NCBI GenBank assembly: GCA_947650285.1
Contig: CANTFL010000535.1
Location: 150,227-214,226, forward strand
Reading direction: 5' to 3'
Length of the DNA: 64,000 bases
DNA from: Hyaloperonospora brassicae
Taxonomy: Eukaryota > Oomycota > Peronosporomycetes > Peronosporales > Peronosporaceae
Shown: positions 32,120-42,699 of the stretch, piece after piece
How positions within the stretch are numbered: the stretch's first letter is position 1
How the letters are laid out: every line of letters starts with the position of its first letter
Made by a program: the position numbers and the translations under genes
Notes under the pieces: generated by a model
What the model was told of the DNA's origin: nothing
The model's input: the letters and a program-made list of their open reading frames with translations, nothing else
The model's database searches: none

Positions 32120-34530
32120 ATGGTGCGCGTGCCCGTATCTTCTGGTGACTCAGGATTGCACCGTAAGTCCCGGAGAGAAGAAGTAAAGATCAAGACTGAA
32201 CCTGATATAGAAGCGTCAGCGTAAGAGCGATCGTCGCAGACGTCTGAGAATGAAGGATCTCCAAATCGTCAAAGTTTTGGGAGGGACTTTGACGACAAGA
32301 AAATAGAAGACGAAGATAGGTCGCACGATTACAAAAAATACCCCCTATCCTTTCTTGAGGTCCCTTCGGGGGCCATCGCAGACTGCGCTGAAAAGCACGA
32401 CCTGCACGATGAAAGTCCTAGGGAAATCCCCAAACGATGTTTGTTCATATTAGACGAACCGTCAGAAATGATGAAGAAAGAATCGAAGAGTTCGGACGAC
32501 TTTAAGAATCTGGTACCGGTAAAACAAGATCGACACGTTTACAAGAACTGGCAAGCAGGAGACAAGGCCAAGACGGAGAAGATGGAACAAGCCTCACAGT
32601 CAGTGGATCGCGAAGAGAAGTTTGAAGATTGGAAATTCGACGAAATCAGCCGGGAATACCATTTGAAGGAGCTGAAGAAGCTGTTGTCGAGCGACCCTAT
32701 ACTCAAGACGATCAAGCCGAAGCTGACCGCATCGCTACGCGGACCGATATCAGCACCCAAACCAACTACCAACGTGTTGGAGACTCTTCGGCGTCTAATT
32801 AATCTGCTAACTGAGGCGGGGTTCACTGCTGGAATGTACAATGCGCAAACGCTATTAGAGTGCAACCACGATCCTGTGATCGCTGCCGGAATGTCGCTGT
32901 TTAACATGTTGAGTCCGCTCTAGGCATACGTGACCCTGGAGACAACCCGACCGTGACGATCGGCACCACGGATCGAAGGATCATGCCACGGGTCGCTATG
33001 GATCAAGTTCTCACACCGATCAACGATTCCGTCAAGGATGAACACACTAGATCGTCCCGTTATACTTCAGCGGAGTCAGAAGATGACTCGAACGATTCGG
33101 TCGAGATCCGATAACTGTCGCTAGGACCAAGGGGCGCGGATCTATTGTGGAAGAAACTTGAAAGGAATGAGATAGATGCGCAATCGGAACAGCCACCGGT
33201 GACGCAGCTCACGAACATGGTGGAACCAGATCAGGTGAATTCCTATTTTTGAGCAGCCATGAAAAAATATGAGCTAGAACAAACCCGTATGAACGGCGGA
33301 CGATCGGCTGTTCGCCCACCTGAATCGGAGATTGATATGCCGGATGCCGACATGGAGTCGGTTTAATCGCGTCTTAGTAGATCGCACGACCATGATTGTG
33401 AGCGCCGAGACCAAGGTAATTAGAGATTACCACAGGTGGCAACGGCAGGAGCATCGGATGGTGGTGGGTTCTCTAATCAAAGAATTCGGATCTCTGCCAT
33501 TGCCGAACTGAAAGAGTTTGCCGGACGGGAGAAGATTGATGAACGGGCTAGAAACTGGATCAGTAAGGTGAAGTCAGCGTTCCTACGCGATCCAGCGCCA
33601 GATGCGGAGAAGTGCTTGATGTTCAGCAATCTTCTTACGAGACCGGCGCGTGGCTAGTATAACCAGCTCAAACGCTCCACGAGACCTTCGTAAATAGCAC
33701 TCCTCGAAGGCTAAATGACCAAATATGGAGGGAAGAACGTCATTTCGGTTAGAAGACTCTACTACCAAGCACATAAGCGATTGAACGAGACTCCATTAAA
33801 GTACCTGTACCATCTAATTGTGGCTGCGATCCGGGCGAAGATCTTGATACGAAATGGAACTTCTGATATCCGCGAGAAACGTGTTAATTATTACATTTGT
33901 GCCCTGGACTATCGCGAGCCGGCGAGAATGTTGACAATTTTACGCATTGGAGATGCAGATGATCTTAAAGAAAATCTTCAAGAATGCGAAAATGTGGAAG
34001 TTTGACAAGCTCACGTCTCTATGGGGTAGAATAAATGTAGACAGCGTCTTGCGCCACCGGCGGCCCAAATGCCAGCGAGATCAGGCCGGGCTGTGAGATA
34101 GATCAACGTGGGAATTGAGAGCAGTAGATCAGTAGTTGACTGTAGCGGATCGGATAACGATTCGGATCGACTAAATGGGTATGTGGCTGCAGCTGCGGAT
34201 CGCGCTCAGAAGCCGAGAGACCCGATCATCCACAACGAGAGATTTGATCTGGAGAGGCACTACGATAGTGGAAAGCCTCAAACAGTGTGTAAGCACTGTG
34301 GGTCGAAGAATCATGACGATCGCGGACGTTGGAAGTGACTGACGTGTCAGAAATGCGGACGTAAAGGTCATACTGAAGACAAGTGCTACTACGTTTATTC
34401 CGTATGCAAAAATGTCCATGGCGAAGGAAAGTGCCCGATGGAACGATTTGATAACATGATCCGCAAGTGGTATGTTCCTACTAATCATGCAGGGATGTTG
34501 CCGGAACAATCCGGGAAGATGCTAAATTAG
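32120..34530 (+). pseudogene. Gypsy C gag with zinc knuckles
   Basis: ATG at 32120 is chosen because A and E start gag at the same place (M-x-x-VP, then KIKTEP). The frame has a TAA at 32222 and then runs open to 32923. It goes through EVPSGAIADCAEKHD, REEKFEDWKFDEISREYHLK and LKKLLSSDPILKTIKPKL. Later segments in changed frames: an acidic linker ending YTSAESEDDSNDSVEIR; the capsid block AIAELKEFAGREKIDERARN and WISKVKSAFLRDPAPDAEK (33436-33657); ETPLKYLYHLIVAAIRAKIL (33790-33850). Knuckles: CKHCGSKNHDD, a TGA, CQKCGRKGHTEDKC (about 34345-34385), then KCPMERFDNMIRKWY. It ends at TAG 34528. Confidence 0.88.
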
Positions 34531-35474
34531 GACGCTCGACAGGTTGAAATATGGTACGATCCGAGCGTTCTAGGCTCTGCATATACGCATTTGTGGAGAA
34601 AAGGTTGGTCGACGAAAGCGATGACAAGCAGGATGATCTACATAATACATGTGATTCTTCCAACTGCCTACGTTCCATTTCGAGTGGTAGACGACACGAT
34701 GAGTACGCCCGATCGCCCACCAAGATAAAACTTGTCTTAGCGCCAGGCGAGTCAAGGAGACATTGGAAATACCATCCACCAGGAAAAAGGTTCAAGCAAA
34801 TTAAAGTGGTTGAAATGATTAACAACAAAAAGGCCACAATGCTACTTGACTCGGGAGCTGAGATCTCGATCGTGGACACTGCCTTTTCTCGTAAGGTAGG
34901 ATGTGTCATCGACGAGAATCAGAAACAGAAGTGTGAGGGGATAGGCGAAAACACGTACATGACCGAAGGACGTACCAAGATCAAGATCACCATAAACGGG
35001 TCGCTGGTGTACTATTTTGATGTGTGGGTGGGTGGATGATCAAGTCGGTCAAGAAGCGATCCTGGGATGAATTTGATGGTACCTGCAGGTAAACGTCTAA
35101 ATTTAGCTGATGGAACGCTGGTAGTGCCGGATGGAGTGAGGATTCATCTAGCAGGACGTAGAACTCTGTACGGATCGTCCACGCAACCAATCGTGATCCC
35201 GGACCAGCATGAGGTTCTACCGGTCGGTGGATCGACAGATGTAAGGATCGACAAATCCCAGTTCAACGCCAAGCTGTGGGTGAGACGCGATCTAGTACGG
35301 GTACCGACCGTGACCACCGGGATCGGTCGGATCAAGTACTTCCATCTCACAAATCTCAGCGACACGGAAGTTACCCTCGATCGCGGACCGGTTTTAAGGT
35401 GGATCATGGCTGCCGATATGGTGCCTCGATACCCAGGCTACGTCTCGGTTGGATCGCGACGGTACAACGAGTAG
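34531..35474 (+). pseudogene. Gypsy C aspartic protease region
   Basis: The ORF 34551-35039 contains the retropepsin motif LLDSGAEISIVD with the catalytic Asp at residue 100 (34848-34850). The 4 bp insertion near 35034 gives a TGA at 35037, so the following part (35067-35474, NLMVPAGKRLNLADG to GSRRYNE) is in another frame. Unlike in D the active site is intact. Protease would cut the Gag-Pol precursor. Confidence 0.82.
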
Positions 35475-37082
35475 CAGACTCTAGCATTTGAAGCAACGAC
35501 AAAAAAAGAGGAAGAACTGACACCCAAATACACTGGTTCGCTTGTAGATCACCCACCATACCTTACGCCGAAGGAGATTTTAAGTCGAACGATAGAGAAT
35601 AATGGATCAATGGACAGCCCGATCTGAGACGGGAAAGGTGTTCCACATGTGGAGCCACTACCGCGTGTCGTTAACACGATCGAGGTGAAGGGCGGAGACG
35701 ATCGAGTACCCGAGGGGTCAATGGAACGAGATAAAACGAATAAGGATAGGAATACCTATCGACCACATCAAAAATAGCGTGACGTGATCGACAACAGCGC
35801 CAACAAGCGTACTGACTGTGATTGACACGATTCAAGAACAGACGACGAACGGCAGAGCAGGCGATCAGCCCAAGAACGAGGTCGGAACTTCACCAAATGT
35901 AAAGATCGATGAAGGGTCATGTCCGAAGAATGATCGAATCGAGGAAGAGCCGGATGTCTCTACCTATCGTCATGAAAGTGGGGAACTGTACGCCGAGGAT
36001 GTGGATCAGCACATGGCGGTACTGCCTGACATTTTTACGCCTACTGCCGAAATTACGATTGACGAAATTCAGGTAGGCGATCCAGGGGTACCGCTGACTG
36101 ATTACCAGGAAAGATTGAGCCAATTGATCTGGAGAAACAAGTACCTTCTGATTGGCAAGGGAAATGCACTACCTCCAGACGCACGGGGGGGCGATATGCA
36201 ATATTGACGCGGGAGGAGCGAGCCCGATCGCACAGAGAGTACGGACAGTAGCGCCCAAGTTTCTCGAAAAATTAGCGGATTTGACGAAAAGACTACTGTC
36301 AGCCAAAATGATTCGACCTTCCACATCACCATGGGCTTCGCCGGTCGTCGTAATCATCAAGAAGAATGGCGAAGACATTAGATTGTGTATCGACTATCGA
36401 CGGGTGAATCAGCTAACAAGGCTGATGGTATATCCAATGCCATTGATCAGCGAACTATTACAAGACATGGACAAAGCGATGTGGTATTGCTCACTGGATA
36501 TGGCAAGCGGGTTTTTGGTGATGGAGATGAGTGAACGAGCAAGAAGTATTTCCACATTCATCACGCCATCAGGTTTGTTTGAATGTCTGCGGATGAAAAA
36601 AGGATGCTCCGCAGATTTACCAACGCGTGATCGACATTGCATTTTATGTCTATTTTAAGATCGGTGCTGATCCATGCGTCTCCTCTATGATGTCATCCAA
36701 ACGGATCGACGTGTTCACAGAAAGAGAGCCGGACACCTTCTGTGCTAGGTCGAAGACCGTACATAGATGACATATTGGTTCCAGCTACATCGTGGAATTC
36801 TCTATATGAAATAGTAGAAGGATTGCTACGTGTATGCGACAAGAAAAATTGTCGATCAGCCTGACCTAAAGTTTTTGGGGACGGCGCAAGGTGGATTATC
36901 TCGGTCATGAAGTATCGCTCGCTGGATTGGAAGTCGACCCAAAGGATTTCGGATCGCTAATTAATATCCCGTTTCCTCGAGCGCTACGGTCGACGCAGTC
37001 GTTTCTAGGAAGTTTGAATTACTATGGCCGATTCATTAAAGACTTTGCAATATACGCATCAGTGCTCTACGAACAACGCTAA
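35475..37082 (+). pseudogene. Gypsy C reverse transcriptase
   Basis: Linker DQHMAVLPDIFTP, then the RT blocks. An extra G (run of seven at 36185-36191, six in B) shifts the frame between PPDAR and GAICNIDAGGASPIAQR. The ORF 36152-36658 has PVVVIIKKNGEDIRLCIDYR and YCSLDMASGFLVMEMSE. After LRM the deletion shared with B follows. The polymerase box YIDD is present at 36760-36771, out of frame with the preceding ORF. FLGSLNYYGRFIKDF closes the domain (36891-37082). Catalytic text survives, but the ORF does not. Confidence 0.87.
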
Positions 37083-38290
37083 GTAGATTTCCACGAATTT
37101 CGCCGCACGAAAAAGATGAAGTCGCCTATACCGCGTGAAAAGAGATTTGACGATCGAAAGTGTGGGGGGATAGTGATCCAGATCGTATCGGTTCTACAGG
37201 GGGCGATACAAAAGTGAACGATTGCAAAGATCATGATGTTAGCGATCCAGATCATATCTGTGTAGTAGGGAGCGATCCAGCGTCTTCCCGTGTTACCGGT
37301 GGCAACCTGACCTCAACGGATAGAAGTTGATGAGAAAAGCGATGATTTTGTCATCCATGTTGAAGTATAAGATTGCTAAAAATCCGATTCTGAAATACTT
37401 CGATCCGGATCGCTCTCCAGTGATCGTGGTCAATGCTAGTAAATGGCTAGTTTTTGCATCTTTGCTACAAGAACACGATGGAAAATAATGGTCCGTAACG
37501 TTTTTAAGGCTGAACGATGGAGGCCAACGATATTAACTGTGAAACGATGGAAAAAGAGGTTTTGGCTCTCTTGCGGATCCTGGATATCGGCTACACTATG
37601 TTGGTTTCACGAGAAATCAAGGTGCTCACGCGTCATTCGACGTTGGCTTGGCTGTTACAATCTTTAGTCCTGAATGGGAGGCTAGGTAGATGGGCGGCGT
37701 TATTACCAACCTGGACGCTGGAGATCAAGAAGTGTGAAAATAGAAAAGATGAAATACTGGGTACACTCGCCACCAGCATAACCCCGCGCGATGAGTTTGA
37801 CGAGATGTTGATCGCGATCGCCCCTCAGAAACAGCCGAAACATACTATAAGTATGCCACCACCAACCGTGGAGAAGGATGAAAGCCTTCGGGTGGTCAGT
37901 TTTGATGGATCTGACCGGACCAACCGAAAAGGCGAGGCATATAGCGCAATAGTATGGAAGCTTCCAGAATGGAAAATAGTGACTGCCGCAGCTGAATATG
38001 CGACGGACTTGACAGTGAATGAGGCTTAGTACCGAGGATTGCTACTAGGTTTTGATTTCTTGGCCGATCAAACGCGGGGGCGCATCATCATTCGTGGCGA
38101 TTCTAACTCAGTGATACGGCAGATGTGCGGAGAAGTCGATCGCAAGGCGCCCGGATTGTAGTTGCTACGTCATAAGGCAATGCAGAAACTCCAATCATGG
38201 CCAATCCATAAATTCCTACATATAAACTGGGACTGGCCTCAGAGTGCCGATCGACTGGCAAGCTAAAGCTGTGCAATAGGAACAGGTTTT
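37083..38290 (+). pseudogene. Gypsy C RNase H domains (two)
   Basis: The first RNase H begins near 37420 with VIVVNASKWLV. ORF 37517-38029 continues MEKEVLALLRILDIGYTMLV and TRHSTLAWLLQSL, then a linker TPRDEFDEMLIAIAPQKQP, and the second RNase H at VVSFDGSDRTNRKG (catalytic Asp), ending NEA-TAG at 38027. The TAG replaces the expected catalytic Glu codon. It resumes with GDSNSVIRQM (about 38095-38125, third acid) and SADRLAS (about 38245, fourth acid). Loss of one acid through a nonsense codon, common to B and C, shows the lesion predates their separation. Confidence 0.82.
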
Positions 38291-39530
38291 GATCGCTTCA
38301 TCCGACCAAGATCGCCAGGATTTATGTTCGTTGAACCAGTTGGACGAGTTGTTGACACATAAATGTACCGATATGGTCGTGAAAATAGCTGCCGTCAATA
38401 GGTCAGCCGTAAGGAGACGGCGATCACTTGAAGTACTGCAAGATAAGTTCGTTCGGCAGGTTAGAATCAAGCGAATGAAACAGGCGCAGGAAGGGGAGAA
38501 ATAGATCGTCAACCTGAAGGAATTCCTGATTGGGGACATAACGAAACTGAGTGTCAAAGAAGCGAAACTATGTGCGCAGATCGCGTCTGAATATTGAGTA
38601 GGCGAGAGCGGACTATTGTTCTTCTGCCCTCGATCGATGGACGATCCAGATAGTCTCGTGGATTTGGTTCATTTTATGATGCCCGAACTACTGCACCAAG
38701 ATTTACTACATCACTACCACACCAGTCTGGAGGGCTGCTCCCAAGGGATAGGCCAAACGTACCAACGAATCCGGCCTAACGTTTGCTAGAGAGGACTCTA
38801 TCGGAGTATACAGCGTTATGTGGGAGAATGCGCTCATTGCACGACAAGAAAAGAAAAACCTGATCTTCGCTGCAAATCTCCTATGAATTTTTAAGCCACT
38901 TACCCGTTTCGACTATTCGCGATGGACCACATACCGCCACTACAGCGATCATATATAGGAAACACCGTGTTGGTGTTGTGTGGATCTGTTCTCAGGGTAT
39001 GTGATCGCCAAGACTAGTTTCTCCAGAACAGCACAAACGATCGCTGAGAGTTACAAAGAGTGCGTGTTTCGAAGATTTGGGGCCAGTGAAGCGATCCGTT
39101 ACGATCGAGGTCCAGAAGCTCATATCCGATTTCTTCCGAGCGTTCAATCGGATTGCGGGGCAGAAACAACAGGTAACCATGGCGTACCGACCTCAAGAGA
39201 ACGAGGCAGCAGAACGAATGGTGCAAACACTGTTGAGAGCTGTGAAAATGTACATCACGGACAGAAGTCAGAAGGATTGGGACGAATACGCCGAGATTTT
39301 GACCTTTCCCATCAATACGGCACAGGATCTTGTGCGAGGAGATACGACATTCTACCTGATCCACGGTTGGGATCCACGATCGACGTGAGCAGTGACTTTG
39401 CCGTTGGGTAGCACCAAACGACGGGATTGAGAACCCCGGAGATGGCGATGCCATATACAGATCATTATCAGCGAGCAAGAGGAGTCGTTGACGATCGGCT
39501 ACGGATCGCGATCGAGGATCGGGCCAATCG
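38291..39530 (+). pseudogene. Gypsy C integrase
   Basis: Linker LCSLNQLDELLTH (about 38325-38362) and EVLQDKFVRQVRIKRMKQAQ (38431-38490), zinc domain DLLHHYHTSLEG (about 38700-38735), core MDHIPPLQ (about 38922), DLFSGYVIAKTSFSRTAQT (38983-39040), AIRYDRG (about 39092), SDFFRAFNRIAGQKQQVTMA (39122-39184), then RPQENEAAERMVQTL with the Glu (39187-39231), LIHGWDPRST and the C-domain. Frame changes lie near 38980 and 39115. Many residues typical of gypsy integrases remain readable. Confidence 0.82.
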
Positions 39531-39779
39531 ACACCATACTGAAGAAGGATCACATGAGATCGAGGTTAAATCGCAAGTATAGCTCTATTTGGATCAGGTG
39601 AAAGACTAATACGCCCGAAAGATGGCACGGACCATTCCCGTTAAGGGAACGTTGCGAAAAACACGCGGTGAGGTTGGAAGTCTCAGTTACTCCGTATCGG
39701 TTGTTCCCACTGGTACATATATCTAAGCTTAAGCGAGTAAAGAACTGCCCAGATCGGCCGAGAAACCAGTTGAATGTTA

Positions 39780-40081
39780 AAGGATGAGGATCGCCTCGAT
39801 TTGACGAAGCCATTCTGCCGGAAGACAGCTGAAAGCGCACATTTGATGAAGATAAATTTAAAGTCAAGAAGATAATGGATGTACGATACGGCACAAAGAT
39901 TCTGTTAGGAAAGATCCAACGCCAGTATCTGGTTCAGTGGAAAGAGTCTGGTGATCGGACATGAATAAACGAAGAAGACTTGACCTGTGGAGCCTTGCTG
40001 CAAGAGTTTGTTCGTGACCTGGTCAGCAAGAATTGTTTCGAGGTAATGCAATCACACGAAAAAAGAAGGACAAATAACTAA
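39780..40081 (+). pseudogene. Gypsy C chromodomain
   Basis: In shifted frames: DRLDF with a PEDSWE-like segment (CGRQL in the shifted frame), then KFKVKKIMDVRYGTKILLGK, RQYLVQWKESGDRT, a TGA at 39962, and continuing in frame INEEDLTCGALLQEFVRDLV to TAA 40079. The stop replaces the position where a Trp codon would be expected after T. It is the counterpart of A2 7519-7824 and B 18462-18763. Confidence 0.75.
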
Positions 40082-40930
40082 TGTGTCGGATCGGAATTGG
40101 CCTGCAAGATGGGTGCAGAGGGAGAAGTGGGAGAGATGTGACGTATTGCGATCCAGGGCATTGAATCCCGATCGCAGTGGTTGTATATGAAAGGCAAATG
40201 AGGTGAATTTATGTGACGATCGAAGAAGAAGAATACGATTGAAGATCCTTATTTAGTGGATGTAGCTTTGTTGATCGATAATTAAAAAGTGATAATTGAT
40301 ACTTTTAATCGCGTAATAGATCATGTGAAGTCATTAGGGTTACTGATACCATTGCAGTCGAGGATGCCTATCACGAGGTAGATGATCTGATGTATAGACG
40401 GTAAATTCATCAGCCAGACGCGATCACGGTCGAGGATTGTAAGGAACAAATATTGTCCAGAGAAAAGGATAAAAAAATTGCAGCGATGACAACTAACGAC
40501 ATTTTAACAAGAAGAATAAGGTGACATTACTGGCAAATATGTATTTGATGGGAATTAGTGAGAAAAAAGGTCAAGCGTACACCGATCAAAAAAACAATTT
40601 GGGGGTCGAATGCCATCAAGGACAACGATCGTAATGAACTCGTCGGATTCATATATAGTCCTTTATCTCCAGACGATAGTTTTGTCCAGTATTGTAGGGT
40701 ACAAGACTGGTCCATCAATTAGCCAGACGCGATCTCAACCGAAGATGGGGGTTGCAAGACCCGCTCAAAAAGTATGATCAACAATTAAAATAACGCTTAT
40801 GGTGCCAGACGATAATTGAGATCGTGGATATTGATTTGATGAGGCATGATAAACCAGATTGCAGTACTGAGGAGGTCTGAAAGTAAAAGCAATTTAGATG
40901 CAAGATAATGCACAGCTAGGTCTACATCTT
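40082..40930 (+). pseudogene. Region after C pol with decayed ORF
   Basis: The first 160 bp match B; the rest is unique in the window. The plus strand has coherent but broken protein text: VIIDTFNRVIDHVKSLGLLI (about 40290-40350), VEDAYHEVDDLMYRR (about 40360-40402), DAITVEDCKEQILSREKDKK (about 40418-40478), IWGSNAIKDNDRNELVGFIY (about 40599-40660). I do not recognise it. It could be an extra 3' ORF of the element or the end of another one. A QPDAI(T/S)xED phrase occurs twice (about 40413 and 40722), suggesting an internal duplication. Confidence 0.4.
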
Positions 40931-41795
40931 TTGTTTATTAAAGGTGTAGGGGACGATTGTGATAAAGTAATCACGAGATTTAACCGTGGAGTCGGGACGC
41001 TGGATGGGATCAGAAGACTGAGTGACAAGATAATGACTGTGGAAATATTCTTAATAATCTACCTAACCGTAAAGAAAAAGTATAGTCAAGGATCAATGAT
41101 TCACCGATCACGATCCGCGATCAAAGGCTTCGATCGCCAATTTACAAGGACTGGATCGCTCAAGGGATGAACATCGACTGGAATACTGAATCGCTAACAC
41201 CAATGAATAATGATTGAATATGGAAGAAAGCTGAAAGAGTGGATCGTCAAGGTCATCAAAATTGCGAGGTCTCAAAAGTAATGGCGATTCGACGACGGAT
41301 GCCCGATCAGAGACTCGAGGTATTGGTCACGATCCATCCTGGGTGTGTAATGCTTGATTGGCGTGGACGCATAATTCGTGTGGACACATAATTCATGTGG
41401 ATCACATACCACGATCAACTACCCCGCGATGCACTACACTGCGATCCACCACCCTGCGATCCACTACGGAGTATCTGATGTGGACCACATGACGCACGAG
41501 GTGAATTACATAGACAGGCGATATGCAACAGGGATCTAGCGAACAGATAGGCATAGTCATAGGGTTTGGATTTGGTTGGTTGACATTAAACAGAATTGAA
41601 ATTGCAACGAAAGACACGTGTGAACTTCTCCCGGGCAAGACATCTGTCCTCCCGCTGAATAGAGAGTCACTCGCGTCTTTACAAACTTTGCCTTTGAATT
41701 ATTTGGCCAGGCGGAACATCAGTTCTCACCTCCCCTCAACTGCGATCGGTTGCAGTGAACCTTACGGTCCAGATTCAAGATCGCGAGCGGCTTGA
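40931..41795 (+). repeat. Gypsy H LTR
   Basis: Aligns with the C LTR at offset 10014. The first 250 bp are clearly diverged, and from about 41181 the two are identical as far as I read them. It ends before TGGTCAGAAGGCTCGCGG (about 41797). It could have started as the 3' LTR of C, but it is followed by a leader, so at least its right part belongs to a 5' end. Confidence 0.7.
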
Positions 41796-42134
41796 GTGGT
41801 CAGAAGGCTCGCGGATCAAGCATCATCTTTGGATACAGGTGACTATGGGAGAGCGCCCAAGCATACACGCGATCGAGTCAAGAATTTATACTCGATCGAC
41901 CCCACGTTTGACCGATGCAGAATTACCACCCGATCAACTCCTATTCCCAAAATGGTCAAGTCCAGCTTCAACTCAGGTCCACCAAGAAGAGAACAAGCCG
42001 CCCAACGACGGGTACCCACGGGAAGCAAGTGAATACAGAGCAGGGAATCCGGGTACTCCCACCGTTAGTAGGTCGTCCGGGCGCCAGTAGAGAATCGATA
42101 TCCCAAAAAATCGTGATAACCACTTCAGCTTAAA
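41796..42134 (+). other. Gypsy H 5' leader
   Basis: Identical to the C leader up to about 41988, then a different leader variant: CGACGGGTACCCACGGG, ATCCGGGTACTCCCACCGTTA and GTCGTCCGGGCGCCAGTAG, closer to leaders A and D. It stops at AATAGTGTGC, which lines up with the gag start AATGGTGCGC of C. There the satellite begins. Confidence 0.65.
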
Positions 42135-42699
42135 TAGTGTGCTGCCATGACTTTACCACACCATGTGCTTGATCCTTTATAAAAAGCGTTGAGCTCCGAG
42201 AGGCGCAACAGAGACCAATCGGGTATCTGGAGCGTCAACCCTGGAAGCTGCGTTGCCCTCTTTTGACTACGTGCTGTGGCTCTACACGCTTGGATAAGCG
42301 CGATGCGTCTTCCTCCGGTCTTCACGCGCGTCTGTTTCGTTGCTGACGACATCCTCGAACCAGCAGTGCCGTCCGTTACAACAAGTTGGATGGAATGCAA
42401 GATTCCAAGGTTTTCGAATTGAATCGACTACACGATCATCGGCAGCGAATGATGACTCACCCGAAGCCAGTCTCCAAGGATTATGGAATCGCGCTCGTGG
42501 TCACGCAAATGGCTGGAGGTGGTTGAGGTTCGTTATATAGTCTGTCAGCGAAAACATGTGTCGAATACTGTCGCGATTGCCGTTCATGATGGTGCGCGCG
42601 AGTTGCTGCAATTGCAACTTGTTGAAAATGGAACCGCCTGAAGCAACAATTTTGTTTGCGAGACCAATCGGCGTGTGGTTGAAGCGGTTGGAGGACGCG

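Larger units (their letters stand above)
30888..40240 (+). mobile_element. Gypsy element C (right arm of the inverted pair)
   Basis: The most complete gypsy in the window, plus strand: LTR 30888-31781, leader to 32119, gag 32120-34530, protease to 35474, RT to 37082, two RNase H to 38290, integrase to 39530, chromodomain to 40081. It pairs with B as an inverted repeat. Its own lesions are a 4 bp insertion near 35034, an extra G in the G-run at 36185-36191 and a compensating 1 bp loss near 36596. Lesions shared with B include the knuckle TGA, the RT deletion, the NEA-TAG and the chromodomain TAG. Confidence 0.88.

Noticed and set aside
40931..41795. Simple 3' LTR of element C
   Set aside because: The left part is diverged from the 5' LTR of C, and a 5' leader follows the right part, with identity crossing the LTR end. 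I therefore treat it as the 5' end of another element, H, possibly recombined with C.
1..42134. Secreted RxLR or Crinkler effector genes, often found in such regions of oomycete genomes
   Set aside because: I found no ATG-initiated ORF with a signal peptide followed by RxLR or LxLFLAK motifs that I could support.
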